From NCBI GenBank assembly GCA_020226215.1, contig CM035232.1, positions 54,755,220 through 54,819,219 on the forward strand: a stretch of 64,000 nt of DNA, written 5' to 3'. This DNA is from Sindora glabra (lineage: Eukaryota > Streptophyta > Magnoliopsida > Fabales > Fabaceae). The stretch's first letter is position 1. Each line of letters begins with the position of its first letter. A program made the position numbers and the translations under genes. The notes under the pieces are model-generated. The model ran no database searches and was not told where the DNA came from. It worked only from the letters and a program-made list of their open reading frames with translations. Below, piece after piece: positions 49,134-59,899 of this stretch.

Positions 49134-50371
49134 CATGATATTTTTTACTTTCTATTATAATAAGTTTCATTCTCATAATTCATCATATGTTAATTTATTA
49201 TTTTTTAATAAAAACTTAATTTATTATTTTTTACCTAAAATATAAATTATGAAATAAAAAAATATTAATCCTTATAAAATCAAATCAATTTCCAATAAAA
49301 ATTTGAATTTAAATCTCTATTTATTATTAGAAATAATAACTAGATATTTATTTTGTTCTTATAAAAATCTTTCCATATTATATTTATATTTCACTTTTTT
49401 CTTTCTCCATTTTTAATCACTTCAAAACTATTATTTTATCTAAAAAAAATTTATTTTTATTTTTAATATTTGTAAGTTTATAATTATCTAATTATTTTAT
49501 TCTCATAAAAAATTTTCAAAATTATATTTAAATTTTATTTCTTTTCTCTTTCCACCTTTAATCTCTTCAAAATCATTGTTTTCTTTAAGATGAAAGTTTT
49601 CATCTTTATCTTTAATATTTATAAGTATTCTCTCTTATTATTTTTGATTATTTATAGTTGCTTGATCTAAAATTTTCATCATGTAAATTCCTTTCTATGA
49701 TTTCTTTTACTTTTTTATATTATTGTTATTATAGTTTAATTATTATTATTTTATTATGAGTGCTTTATTTCATTATATTTTTGCTTTTTAGAAAAAAATT
49801 TATAAGTTAATCAGTTTTCATTAATTTAATAAATTTTTGATAAGTAAATTTGTAAAAGCATATATTTTTTATATTATTTATATAGTTTAATTTATTAAGT
49901 AAAATTTTTAATTATTTTACATTATTTAATAAGAAAAGCATACTTTTAGAGAAAATTATAAAAAGAGAAGAGCTATCATGTGAATATGTGGACTATCATT
50001 TATGAAATTAATAAGTTTGTAATTAACAATAAATATGAATAGATTATTTTTATTACCTAAATTTGTATAAAAATATTGAAATTAATAAATATATTATCTT
50101 TATTTTAAAAATTAAAAATTATTTTATTTTTATCTTCAATTTATTTTATTTGAAATCTTTTTTTACTTTTTATCTTTATTTGATTTGATTAGAAATTTTT
50201 TATCCTTATATTCATCTCATTTTACATTCAATTTAAAATTTATAAAATCTTATCTATAATGTATTTTTTCTTTATCTTTATTTCATAAAAATGTAAATTA
50301 CTCTCCTTTATCCCAAAGTTAGGTATAAATACATTTTCTCAGAAAATACCGTAAACATTCCTATAAAAATA
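47232..50371. other. AT-rich intergenic DNA, no gene recognised
   Basis: Extremely AT-rich with no usable open frame. It includes a (TA)n tract at 49073-49129 and a loosely repeated pattern at 49200-49650 and 50100-50300 (TTATTTTTAT..TTTATCTTTA-type). I see no domain or element ends. Confidence 0.65.
49073..49129. repeat. (TA)n microsatellite
   Basis: An uninterrupted TA run of about 28 units. Confidence 0.97.
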
Positions 50372-50824
50372 AGAGAAAAATGTAAATAACCCTCATTAAT
50401 TATAAGGTGGTTGCATTTTACTCCTTTGAATTATAGAAACTTAAATTTTACTTTTAAAATTATATAAAACTTTCATTTTACTCCTATTATTATCAAATTA
50501 ATGGTGGTAACACTTAGCAGTAGTTCTATAATATTTAATAGCAGTTCTAAATTGTCATTATCATTCTCAATTATTTAGTGATAATTTATAAACTGTCACT
50601 AAATAAAAAGAAATTAAAATTTAGTGAATATAATCACAATTTTTAATCACCAGCAAATGAAATATTACAATGATGATTTTTCTAATAAAATTCGTCAACT
50701 TGTAATGGTGAAGTAAAATGTAAGTTTTCTATAAATGTAAGAGAGGAAAATTTAAATTTTTATAATTCAAAGACGTAGAATGCAATTGCCACATAGTTAA
50801 CGAAGGTTATTTCCATTTTTCTCT
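50372..50824. mobile_element. Long-TIR non-autonomous element (Mutator-like?) upstream of the TPR gene
   Basis: The two ends are inverted copies over about 105 bp. Read inward, the left starts AGAGAAAAATGTAAATAACC and the right AGAGAAAAATGGAAATAACC. Both continue through TTGCATT.TAC, CTTTGAATTATA.AAA.TTAAATTTT and AAACTT.CATTTTACT. The long terminal repeats suggest a Mutator-type MITE, but no 9-bp target duplication is visible. Its right end is 477 bp before the start codon of the TPR gene. Confidence 0.75.
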
Positions 50825-50942
50825 AGGGATAATTATTTGTTTCACTCCCATTCCTCCGCAATGACTTGCCGTTAGGTCGACAAACAGAACTAGTGACTGT
50901 TTAAAATCAGTTATCGCTTTATTTTTCTTAGAGAGAGAAAGA

Positions 50943-50947
<5 letters not shown>

Positions 50948-50996
<49 letters not shown>
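50948..50996. repeat. (AT)n microsatellite in the promoter region
   Basis: An AT run of about 24 units, 305 bp upstream of the ATG at 51301. The long Ile/Tyr-rich minus-strand frame across it is an artefact of the repeat. Confidence 0.97.
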
Positions 50997-50997
<1 letters not shown>

Positions 50998-51075
50998 CCG
51001 GATAAAAGTGAGATGGCATCTTATACCCTCTCCCATCCCTTCTCTCTGCTATCTTGCTGAGATTGAAGCCCCGCG

Positions 51076-51183
51076 ATGAAGAAGATGATATTAACAACCA
51101 TTAACAACATCATAAACGTCTCAATAATTTCAATGAAATTAGGGTTTCAAACCCCTAATTCGCCTTTTGCATTGGACCTCTGA
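51076..51183 (+). promoter_or_regulatory. Possible upstream ORF of the TPR gene
   Basis: An ATG at 51076 opens 35 codons and stops at TGA 51181-51183, 117 bp before the main start. If transcription begins upstream of 51076, this uORF would be translated first and could lower main-ORF translation. The transcription start is unknown. Confidence 0.4.
51139..51147 (-). promoter_or_regulatory. Telo-box (AAACCCTAA)
   Basis: The plus strand reads TTAGGGTTT, the complement of the plant telo-box found near starts of many translation- and growth-related genes. It sits in a near-palindrome ATTAGGGTTTCAAACCCCTA, 154 bp before the ATG. The role is inferred from the motif alone. Confidence 0.45.
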
Positions 51184-51300
51184 ACTCCAGGGGTCACACC
51201 ATCAACCATTACTGTCACAGTCTTCATCAAAACAAAAAAATTTCTCATTCCATTTCTTGTTGAGTCCTACATTTTGAAAGAGCAAAACGCATTATAGGAA

Positions 51301-53676
51301 ATGGCGACTAGAGGGAGCAGATCAGAAAAAGTGAGGAGAATTTTCCAGCAATTCGATGCAAACCGTGATGGGGGTCTCAACAGGGAAGAGATGGCTGCGC
51401 TTGTTGTGGCTGTGAATCCAAGGGTCAAGTTCAGCGACGAGCAAATCAATGCCATTCTTGATGAAGTGTTTCGAACTTACGATGAGTTCAGTGATGGCGA
51501 AAAGGGTCTCACATATGGGGGTTTGTTGCGAACATACGATGACGGTGCTGGTGATGTCGATAGGGACTTCGATGCGCTTGGATTGGACCTCAATTTGGAT
51601 GATGGGAAGGGTGTTGCAATGGCGTCTGAAACTTCTTCATCTTCCATTGCTAACGAAAGGATCGCTGTGGAGACGCAGAAGCAGAGAACTGCGGCTTGGG
51701 CTGTTTCGCCGAGTCACGGGATTGTTTTTGACGATACTTGGACGATTGTGGATGATTTGGAAATTCTGGTGAAGAGGCTGAAGACGAAACAATCGAAAGA
51801 GGGGAAAATGAAAGCTGATAACTTTGATGCATATTCGGATGCCGGGTGGTCAAGGGAGTTAGGGCCAACTTCTGAGATTTCGGAGAAAAGAATTTTGTGG
51901 GAAGAATCTGGGCATGAATATGCAGCGTTTTTGAAGGAGTTAGGTGCATTGAGGAATAGGGCTAATGGTGCTAGGTCAAGAGAAGAAGTTTTTGATCGGC
52001 ATATGGCAATTGGAAGGGTGTTGTACGAGCACCAGTTGTTTAAGGAGGCTTTAGTGAGCTTTAAAAGGGCCTGTGAGTTGCAACCTGTTGATGTCAGGCC
52101 ACATTTTAGAGCTGGAAATTGTTTGCACGTTCTTGGGAAGTATAAAGAAGCAAATGAAGAGTTTTTGCTAGCACTTGAAGCAGCTGAGGCTGGTGGAAAC
52201 CAGTGGGCTTATTTGCTCCCACAAATTTACGTCAATCTTGGTATTTCACTTGAAGGTGAAGGTATGGTTTTAAGTGCCTGTGAGTATTATAGGGAAGCTG
52301 CAATTCTTTGTCCGACACATTTTCGAGCTTTGAAACTTTTAGGCAGCGCCCTTTTTGGGGTAGGGGAATATAGGGCAGCAGTGAAGGCCTTGGAAGAATC
52401 AATTTTCATGAAACCTGACTATGCTGATGCTCATTGTGATTTGGCTTCAGCTTTGCATGCCATGGGTGAGGATGAGAGGGCGATTGAGGTATTTCAGAAA
52501 GCTATTGATTTAAAACCTGATCATGTAGATGCTCTGTACAATTTAGGTGGGCTTTATATGGACCTTGGTAGGTTTCAAAGGGCTTCTGAAATGTATACGA
52601 GGGTTTTAGCTGTGTGCCCGAACCATTGGCGGGCACAGCTAAACAAGGCAGTGTCTTTGCTGGGAGCTGGAGAGGCTGAAGAAGCTAAAAAAGCGTTGAA
52701 GGAAGCATTGAAGATGACAAATAGGGTAGAATTACATGATGCAATAAGGCATTTGAAGCAGCTGCAGAAAAAGAAGATGAAAGCTAATGCAGGTGCTTCT
52801 GAAGAGGCTGCATTTGTAATCATGGAAGCCTCGAAGTTTAAGATAGATGGAGAAAAGACTACTGACAGGCAGGAACTGGCCAATGCCCTACAAATTAGGG
52901 CACTTCAGAGAATCACCAGATTGAATCGATGCAATGTGGAACTTCTAAAGAAGGAAATGAGTGAAAATGATGTGCCGATGTCCTATACTGGTAGGGGAGT
53001 CCCTGAAAAATCTATACGGAAGCCAAATCTAGAAGAAATTCTTCGCAGATTACTTGCTTTCCTAAAGCCAGAGACTTTCCAAGGAGCTGTAAGAGCCATT
53101 AATGAAAGGATTCTTTCTGTTTTGGATGATACTGGCTCGGGCAGGGTGGATCTGGGCATGCTTTTGGCTATACTTGCTCCCATTTGTGGTGGTCCTCTGG
53201 AGAGGCGTAAAAGGGTTGCCTTTGATGCTCTTATGTGGCGTCCTATGAATGAAGGTAATGCTCAGATTAAGAAAATTGATGTTACTGAATACATCAAATA
53301 TTTAAGGGCTATTTATGTTCCTTCCCAAGGATTTAGTGAAATGTTGGAAATCCATGGAGAATCAGATACTTCAATGGTGTCTTTCTCTGAGTTTCTTGTC
53401 ATGTTTGACAATCCAGATTGGGGTTTTGCCATCTTGCCTACTCTGATGAAGCTTGAAACTGGAGATAGGAAACGCCATGGCAGGTATGTATGCTCAGTTT
53501 GCCGCTACCCAATAACTGGCTCCCGCTTTAAGGAGATGAAATTGCATTTTAGTTTGTGTAACCATTGCTACAGTGAGGGAAAGGTTCCTTCTACAATTAA
53601 TCGTGAAGAGTACAAATTCAAGGAGTATGAAAGTGAGAGTGAAGCTACGAAAGATAAGTGTACATGCTTTGCTTAG
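51301..53676 (+). CDS. Calcium-binding tetratricopeptide repeat protein (At1g05150/At2g32450-like), intact single exon
   Basis: A single open frame of 791 codons, from ATG in the context AGGAAATGG to TAG at 53674. An N-terminal EF-hand loop spans residues 19-30 (D19, N21, D23, G24, E30), with a helix before it (VRRIFQQF) and a conserved tail VNPRVKFSDEQINAILDEVF. A TPR array occupies about residues 230-475, with units such as FKEALVSFKRACELQPVDV, YADAHCDLASALHAMGEDER and VDALYNLGGLYMDLGRFQRA. A second, degenerate EF-like loop is D609-M620. The C-terminus has a ZZ-like half finger (C731, C734, C753, C756) and ends CTCFA. Length and order agree with the uncharacterised Arabidopsis calcium-binding TPR proteins of about 800 residues. 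The biochemical role is unknown: TPRs bind partner proteins and the EF-hand suggests calcium sensing. It shows no signal peptide or membrane segment, so it is probably cytosolic. It is the only intact protein gene in the window and clearly less AT-rich than its surroundings. Confidence 0.96.
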   Translation: MATRGSRSEKVRRIFQQFDANRDGGLNREEMAALVVAVNPRVKFSDEQINAILDEVFRTYDEFSDGEKGLTYGGLLRTYDDGAGDVDRDFDALGLDLNLDDGKGVAMASETSSSSIANERIAVETQKQRTAAWAVSPSHGIVFDDTWTIVDDLEILVKRLKTKQSKEGKMKADNFDAYSDAGWSRELGPTSEISEKRILWEESGHEYAAFLKELGALRNRANGARSREEVFDRHMAIGRVLYEHQLFKEALVSFKRACELQPVDVRPHFRAGNCLHVLGKYKEANEEFLLALEAAEAGGNQWAYLLPQIYVNLGISLEGEGMVLSACEYYREAAILCPTHFRALKLLGSALFGVGEYRAAVKALEESIFMKPDYADAHCDLASALHAMGEDERAIEVFQKAIDLKPDHVDALYNLGGLYMDLGRFQRASEMYTRVLAVCPNHWRAQLNKAVSLLGAGEAEEAKKALKEALKMTNRVELHDAIRHLKQLQKKKMKANAGASEEAAFVIMEASKFKIDGEKTTDRQELANALQIRALQRITRLNRCNVELLKKEMSENDVPMSYTGRGVPEKSIRKPNLEEILRRLLAFLKPETFQGAVRAINERILSVLDDTGSGRVDLGMLLAILAPICGGPLERRKRVAFDALMWRPMNEGNAQIKKIDVTEYIKYLRAIYVPSQGFSEMLEIHGESDTSMVSFSEFLVMFDNPDWGFAILPTLMKLETGDRKRHGRYVCSVCRYPITGSRFKEMKLHFSLCNHCYSEGKVPSTINREEYKFKEYESESEATKDKCTCFA

Positions 53677-53726
53677 CAATCTCGCAATCAGTAGTTGGAA
53701 GACTCAATTTTTTCATCATTGTCTTG

Positions 53727-53852
53727 TTTTTTATCATCTTGTATATTCCCATTATTATTCAAGCTGTTCGGTGTGAAGTGTTTAGCTTGTTTTTCATCAT
53801 CTTGTATATTCCCATTATTATTCAAGCTGTTCGGTGCGAAGTATTTAGCTTG
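53727..53852. repeat. 63-bp tandem duplication just after the TPR gene
   Basis: Unit 1 (53727-53789) and unit 2 (53790-53852) differ at three sites. They lie 51 bp after the stop codon, thus probably in the 3' untranslated region. The overlapping short frames here exist only because of the repeat. Confidence 0.92.
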
Positions 53853-55134
53853 TGCCACTCTAATCTCAGTTCTCTGCATAATTACTCATTTCTATTGTAG
53901 TGTTGCTTTAGGATATTTGTTTATAGTTATTGTAAAGTCTCTCAAATTTGAAAACTTCCATATTTGAGCATTGAAGCTCGGTTCAAAATTCAGAGTACTG
54001 TGTTTTGCAATGTATGTCAGGGATATATGGAGATATCAATATTTGCAACTTTCACCCTGCCAGACATGACTACTGTCCTGTAGTTGGACTTACCGGTTTT
54101 GGGAGTTCAATTCAGGTTTTGTAGTCCAGCAAACTGTTTATAGTACTGTTGTCAATGCATAAGCTTAAGTTAGGAGTTCACCATATTGTGATTTTGTGAT
54201 CCCAATCTACAGAATTCTTGACTCCGATGTTTTCATTGCCAACCAAACGGTCATATATTAAAGGGATAGTTCGGCCTCCCTAAATTGTGAAGACAGGGAC
54301 CTTTTTGGGCTATGTGAAGGAACATAATTCTTACTTTTGAGCTGTGAAGGATGAAGCTTTTGTAAAGCAAAAGCCAATGCCAATCAATGATGAATTATGG
54401 TGCTTTAAGTTGAAATTGGACTCATGGGTCTGTTGGTTGACAGCAATTATTATATTTATTGCTGGTTGTAGGCTAACAAAGAAGGGTCCAATTTACTGTT
54501 GAACAGCCCATGATTGCTGTCACTAGCATTTGAGATTTTGGTAGTTAGAACTTTCTTTTTTGTTGTATCATTGTTGGTAGTTAGCATTTGGATGATGTCA
54601 GTCAATTAAGCGGATTAATATAAAAGGATAATTTACTTTTTATCCTTAAAATTTACCTAATTAAATTTTTATACAATTTATTTTGCCATATAATTAATTC
54701 TAATATTTTAAATTATAAAAAATACAGTATATTATGGTGCAAGTTTACTATGTTCCTCTGTAATATTAATTGTTGCCGAAATTTATTCATTTGTACTTTT
54801 TTCTGTTCATAATTCATCCAGTGAAAATAATTTTTTAGGGTAAAATATAAATAACCTCTTTAAAGATTCTAATCATGGTGGGGGTTTTAAAATCTGTATT
54901 TTATAATAACAACCATATTCTGTACCAATGAAATTTGGAAAGGTAGAGAAGTTAATTATAGAATACTGACAACCATTATTAAAATTTTTGAAATAATGAT
55001 AGACTATATGAAATAATTTGGGATGGCGCAAGTCACTTTTTTTTTTTTGGGTGGTGGGCGGGTTTGACATTTCAATCAAAGATAAAAAGTTATTAAGTAA
55101 TGTGATTCGCAAAATATTCTTTATATTATTTTTT
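53853..55134. other. 3' flank of the TPR gene
   Basis: The first 700 bp keep a more balanced base composition and probably hold the 3' UTR and terminator zone. I cannot place the polyadenylation site. After 54600 the sequence becomes AT-rich with no gene. Confidence 0.5.
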
Positions 55135-56600
55135 TATATTCTTTCTTATTTTGTAATGGTAGATTTTCTCTTATGTTTTAGTTCTTAGTGTGTTTTATGT
55201 GTTTAATATAATAAAATTGATTTTGTTTTGTGATTGAATCATGTTTTTGGAATATGACTGAATTATTTAGTTAATGTTTGATTTTAATATTATTTTAGGT
55301 TTTTAATCATAACTTGAATTCTAAATGTCTAATTAAGATGATCTTCATATGTTTGAAAAGTTAAGAAGAAATTCTACAAAGTTTACAATGAAGGTAAGGC
55401 CCAATTTTATCATTTGAATGTCTAAATTTGTTTGTGAAGACAAACTAGTGTTATTATCTAACTTGACTTAATCTTGATTTTTGAACTATATTTGAAATTT
55501 TGGAGTTAAAATGGCATTAAACCAATGTTAAACTGAACTTATATCTAGCCTAACAACTTTTATATTTTGAAATTAGTGAAATTACACCATTTTAATGGTT
55601 AAATAATGAGTAGGAGTTGACTTATGAGATTTTATTGCTATAGACTATTATAGTGTTTTGATTTGTAAAATAGGTTTTAGGCTTTTATATTAATAAAGTC
55701 CATTTTATTGTAATCCTAATAGGTAGCCCAATATAATGGAATTAGATTTTTTTTTCCTCCTTCAGAGATCAAATATATAGGGTTTTAAGCCTTCAATGGC
55801 AAATATTAAAGCATTAGACAACTTTTTCCTATTCAAGTTTTCAAGTTTTTTGTTTTTTGCAAACCACCATGAGTGAATAATTTATTTAGGAAGTTTAAAG
55901 GATTATCAATCTAATTTGATTTGACTTTGAAACTTTGATCTTTATTTTATATTTAATGGATTATTTCTTGTTTTTCTTCTCTTCATTTATCATTGATTGC
56001 TTTAGTAATTATTTGATAGAACCCATTAATTTATTATTCATAGTGATTTGATATTATATGATTGATTATTATTAGTTCTCACTTGTAGAATTAAGATAAT
56101 TGATCATAAATCAATAGCGATCACATATTTTAGTTTTCTCTTATAAAATTAATGATATCTAAGAAAAATAGAGAACAAATTAGATAATTTTTGCTTAAAA
56201 AATTGATTGATTTGGTCTTAACTTTGTTCTAGGTGCTTAACACTATTATTAATTAGATTTATGTGCTTATTTTGAATTGAATTAATTATAGAATATTCAT
56301 TAGGTGCTTGTTCTCATTAATCAATATTAAAAACTTGCATCATTATTGTTGGCTTAAGGGTTTTTATTGGTTAAGTAATCGAATTAAAAATAAATTTATT
56401 GTAGTTCATGATAAATTTAAAAATTAGAGCAAGATATACTTAAAATTTTCCATATTATGTTATAAAACTTAACTTCACTTTGCTTTATTTGAATTAGGAG
56501 TTAAAACCCCTTTATTTTCTTTGTTTTTATTGATAAATTTTTATTCCTTTGGGTTCGATTTGAACTTTTCCTTACTCTTGGCTTAAGTATTAATATTAAT
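55135..56600 (+). repeat. Non-coding repeat, LTR-like, copy L2
   Basis: Its first ~700 bp align in order with 27540-28220 (copy L1). It closes with a GTTTTTATTGATAAATTTTT, CTTTGGGTTCGATTTGAAC-type stretch, a sequence style often seen near the end of plant LTRs or just inside them. No polyprotein is attached, so it is a solo LTR or a fragment. Confidence 0.5.
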
Positions 56601-59600
56601 AATTTTAATGTGTGTGATAGATGGGTTAATGACCAAGTTACATTAACAAAATTATTACTATTATTGTTAATAATTTCTATTAGAATATATAATGTAACAC
56701 TTTTTATCTTATTTATATAATTTAATCTATACCTAAATATTTAATATAATTTTATGGTTTATACATAAAAATATTGTAAAATATAAAAAGTTTACCAATA
56801 TTTTTAGGTTAAATTTGATTTAATATTAATGTAAATAAGTTTTATACCATTATTTAATTATATATTGTTACTTTAGTAAAGTAAATTATGTATGAAGTTA
56901 AATTTAATGGACATTTAATATAAGTCAGTTTCATATTTCATGCTATACATGTGTTGTTACATCATTAAAATTATTAATGTTTTGCAAAAATTCTTATTGA
57001 CTATAACTTTTTTAATTATGTGTCACCTTCTTATTCACTATACACTCATAATGGATCAAAATTTTACTTTTTTTATTAAAAGCTTAATTCCACAAAATTT
57101 GAATTTAAAATAAAAAATAACAAAAACAATAAAATGTGATTAATGACTCAATGACAAATATATATGGTAAGGTTTGCAAGCAATTGCCCTCATTAAGGGG
57201 GATAACAATTATATTTAAATTTAATGAATTTTACCAAAATTAATGGTTATACTTAAAGTAGACGCACTATAAATGATGACATGGAAATTGAAGAAATTGG
57301 AGGGTGTTGTCATAATCTTTTGAATAACAAAGAATGGAATAATGATAAAGATAAAGGAAATGAGTAGGAGCTCTATCCTCCTAAAAATTTTGTTTTTGTT
57401 TTTATGCATAGTAATTTTAGATTAACCTTGAAAATTTTAAAAATTGTATATATTTAACAAAATATTTAACAAAATTTTCATATTTGACTTGTTCAAGTGA
57501 AAAATCCTAATTCTACCACAATTAATTGGAGGGATCACAATTGTTAATATTATACCATAAACCCAAGCCATTCTCCATGCAGTTTGAAGTGAGCAAAACC
57601 ATTGCAAACCTGCCATAAACTCATGTAGAATCCATATTTAGCTTGATGCTTCTACACTCAAGAAGGCTCTAACATTGGCTAATTGAAGTAAACTTAGATA
57701 AAGGAAAAGAGTAACTTTTGATCAAATTCAATATGCCTTTAAAAAATTTATTAATATAAACATAATCTTATAATTTTTTATACAAAGTTTTAAAAATAAT
57801 TCATTAAATGTTATAATTTTTTTAGAAACTTGAAAAATTTTAAAAACTTTTTTGTTTCACAAGAATAGTAAAAATGGTACAGAATGACAAAATCAAATTA
57901 TTACATAAAAGGAAGTTATAATAACCTGAAACATAACTTGTTCTACAAGATGAAAAAAAAAACTAAAACTAATCTAATTTCCTAGAGGTTGGCCTTGGTT
58001 TATTAACTTTATCAAAATCTTTGCTTAGCCTTAATATCCATAAACAATAGATTTATCACAATGATAGTAAATAGATGCAAAATTGATGGTTAAACACTTT
58101 ACATGATATCATTTGCCAAAATGACTGCTTGAAAACTAATTGTGCGATTTCCAGGCTTTGCAAAAATGCTTGTGGTGAGATATTTGTGGGAGCTTGACAA
58201 TATCATCCTCCATGTTTGCAAATTGATACATTTGAAGTTCTAATTCCATTTATGATTATAAATGGTGTTTGTGTAAGTCTTCGTAAACATACTCTTGCAA
58301 TCTTGTTGCTTCAAGCTTATGATTTCCAATGCTAAGATTAGATTTTCAATCCTTTATCTAAAGTGGTGAAGAAAAGCTATGCAATGTAGTGGGCTTATTG
58401 GTTTCAAAGCCATATGATGTAAGTTGAATTGGACTACCATGTAAAAGGAGTCCTTTTTAGACTTTTCACATAGAATGAGTAATGTTAAAGTTTTACATCT
58501 ACTAGTGAATTAGGAAAAGTTGCATACAAATATATTCTACTTTGAAATGGCCTATTTGCCCATCTTTTGCACAAAATTTCATTTTTTTTCTTGAAAAATA
58601 CTAGTATTGTTTGATTTCAATAGAAGGAGCAATTATTCCAAAACACTTAGGTGTAACTACTTTTTCAAACTATCACTAATCTAATTTAGGATGCATTGTT
58701 GTTGGAGGACTTCCAAATAACTTTCTAAGTTAGCATTATGAATTTGAAAATTTTAAAGATCTTAAGCAAACTCATTTATCAAAGCACTTAAATATAATAG
58801 TGTTAAAATAAACTAGAGTCCTTGGATTGGTCTATAAACTTTTTTGGACTTGGATCACTTATAATTGGGTTTATATTTTTCACAAGTAATATGGATCGGG
58901 TTTATACGAACTAATCTGTATCTGGTTTGTTTGACTCCTTTGATAGCCCTACTCAAATAGTAAGTTTGATAAGGTAATTCCTTATTTGTATAATTTAACT
59001 ATTGAATTTAAGTTTCCAAATTAATAACATTTTTAATTGTAGCTTGCCTTGTTTCAAGTTCTATGCTAGTAATTATTTATTTATTATATCTTATGTAAAG
59101 AATATCTAATAAAACAACAAGTAGCAATTCTCCAACATTACAAGCATATCTAATCTTATGTAGGTATAAAGTTATTTCATTGATACAATCATTCTCAAGA
59201 TAAATTCAAAAAGTAATATATAATTTTCATTCTTCGGGTTATCACAAATGTGGTGCTTAACCTTAGAGTTTGTAGGATGTTTTAATTTCTTCTTTCTACA
59301 AACGTCCAACTTTATCATTCTTAAAGCTAAAAACTCGATGACAAACTTTTTTTTAAATCCTAAATTATCCTTTGCAAAAAAGAATTAGTATGAATTAAGT
59401 CTTCTTATTAGTTGTGTTATATACTTTGAGTTACAACTAAACTATGATAATCCACGCATCTTGTATAACATTGGTATATTTGGTATTTGGTTTAATTTAT
59501 TCTTGATCTTTTGGTCTATTTGGATATTAAAAAAAAGATAATAAATAAAAATAATTTTTTAAGTATTTATTATACATAAAATTTATAATTTTTTATAAAA

Positions 59601-59819
59601 AATTTTAATATTTCTTATAAAAAGCAATATACTAAAACTTAACCTATTCTTTATAACAAAAGTCCTTTTACACATACAACATTGTTATGTAAATAATGAA
59701 CTAAAAAAGACATAAGAAATAAGGGTAATTATTTGATATGCATTTAGGGTTGTCATAATTTAAATTTTTTTTACCAAACATATAATTTTTTGTATAAAAT
59801 TTTGCAAAATTTTGGCCTT

Positions 59820-59821
<2 letters not shown>
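56601..59821. other. AT-rich intergenic DNA, no gene recognised
   Basis: No domain is recognised. The part 57480-58860 is somewhat less AT-rich and may be a decayed element, but no frame on either strand gave a convincing motif. Confidence 0.5.

Positions 59822-59881
<60 letters not shown>
59822..59881. repeat. (AT)n microsatellite at the 3' side of the right LINE
   Basis: An uninterrupted run of about 30 units. It lies just beyond the last LINE-derived sequence (about 59930 on the minus strand), the position where a LINE tail would be. Confidence 0.95.
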
Positions 59882-59886
<5 letters not shown>

Positions 59887-59899
59887 ATGCAATAAGGCT

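Noticed and set aside
50807..51097. Minus-strand frame with a long Ile/Tyr run
   Set aside because: A translation of the (AT)n microsatellite; not a gene. The same applies to 59701-59892.
51449..53679. Several frames of 60-107 codons within the TPR gene on both strands
   Set aside because: Shadows of the intact 791-codon frame, without independent support.
57500..58860. Possible decayed coding element with a less AT-rich composition
   Set aside because: I translated parts of both strands and found no convincing motif.
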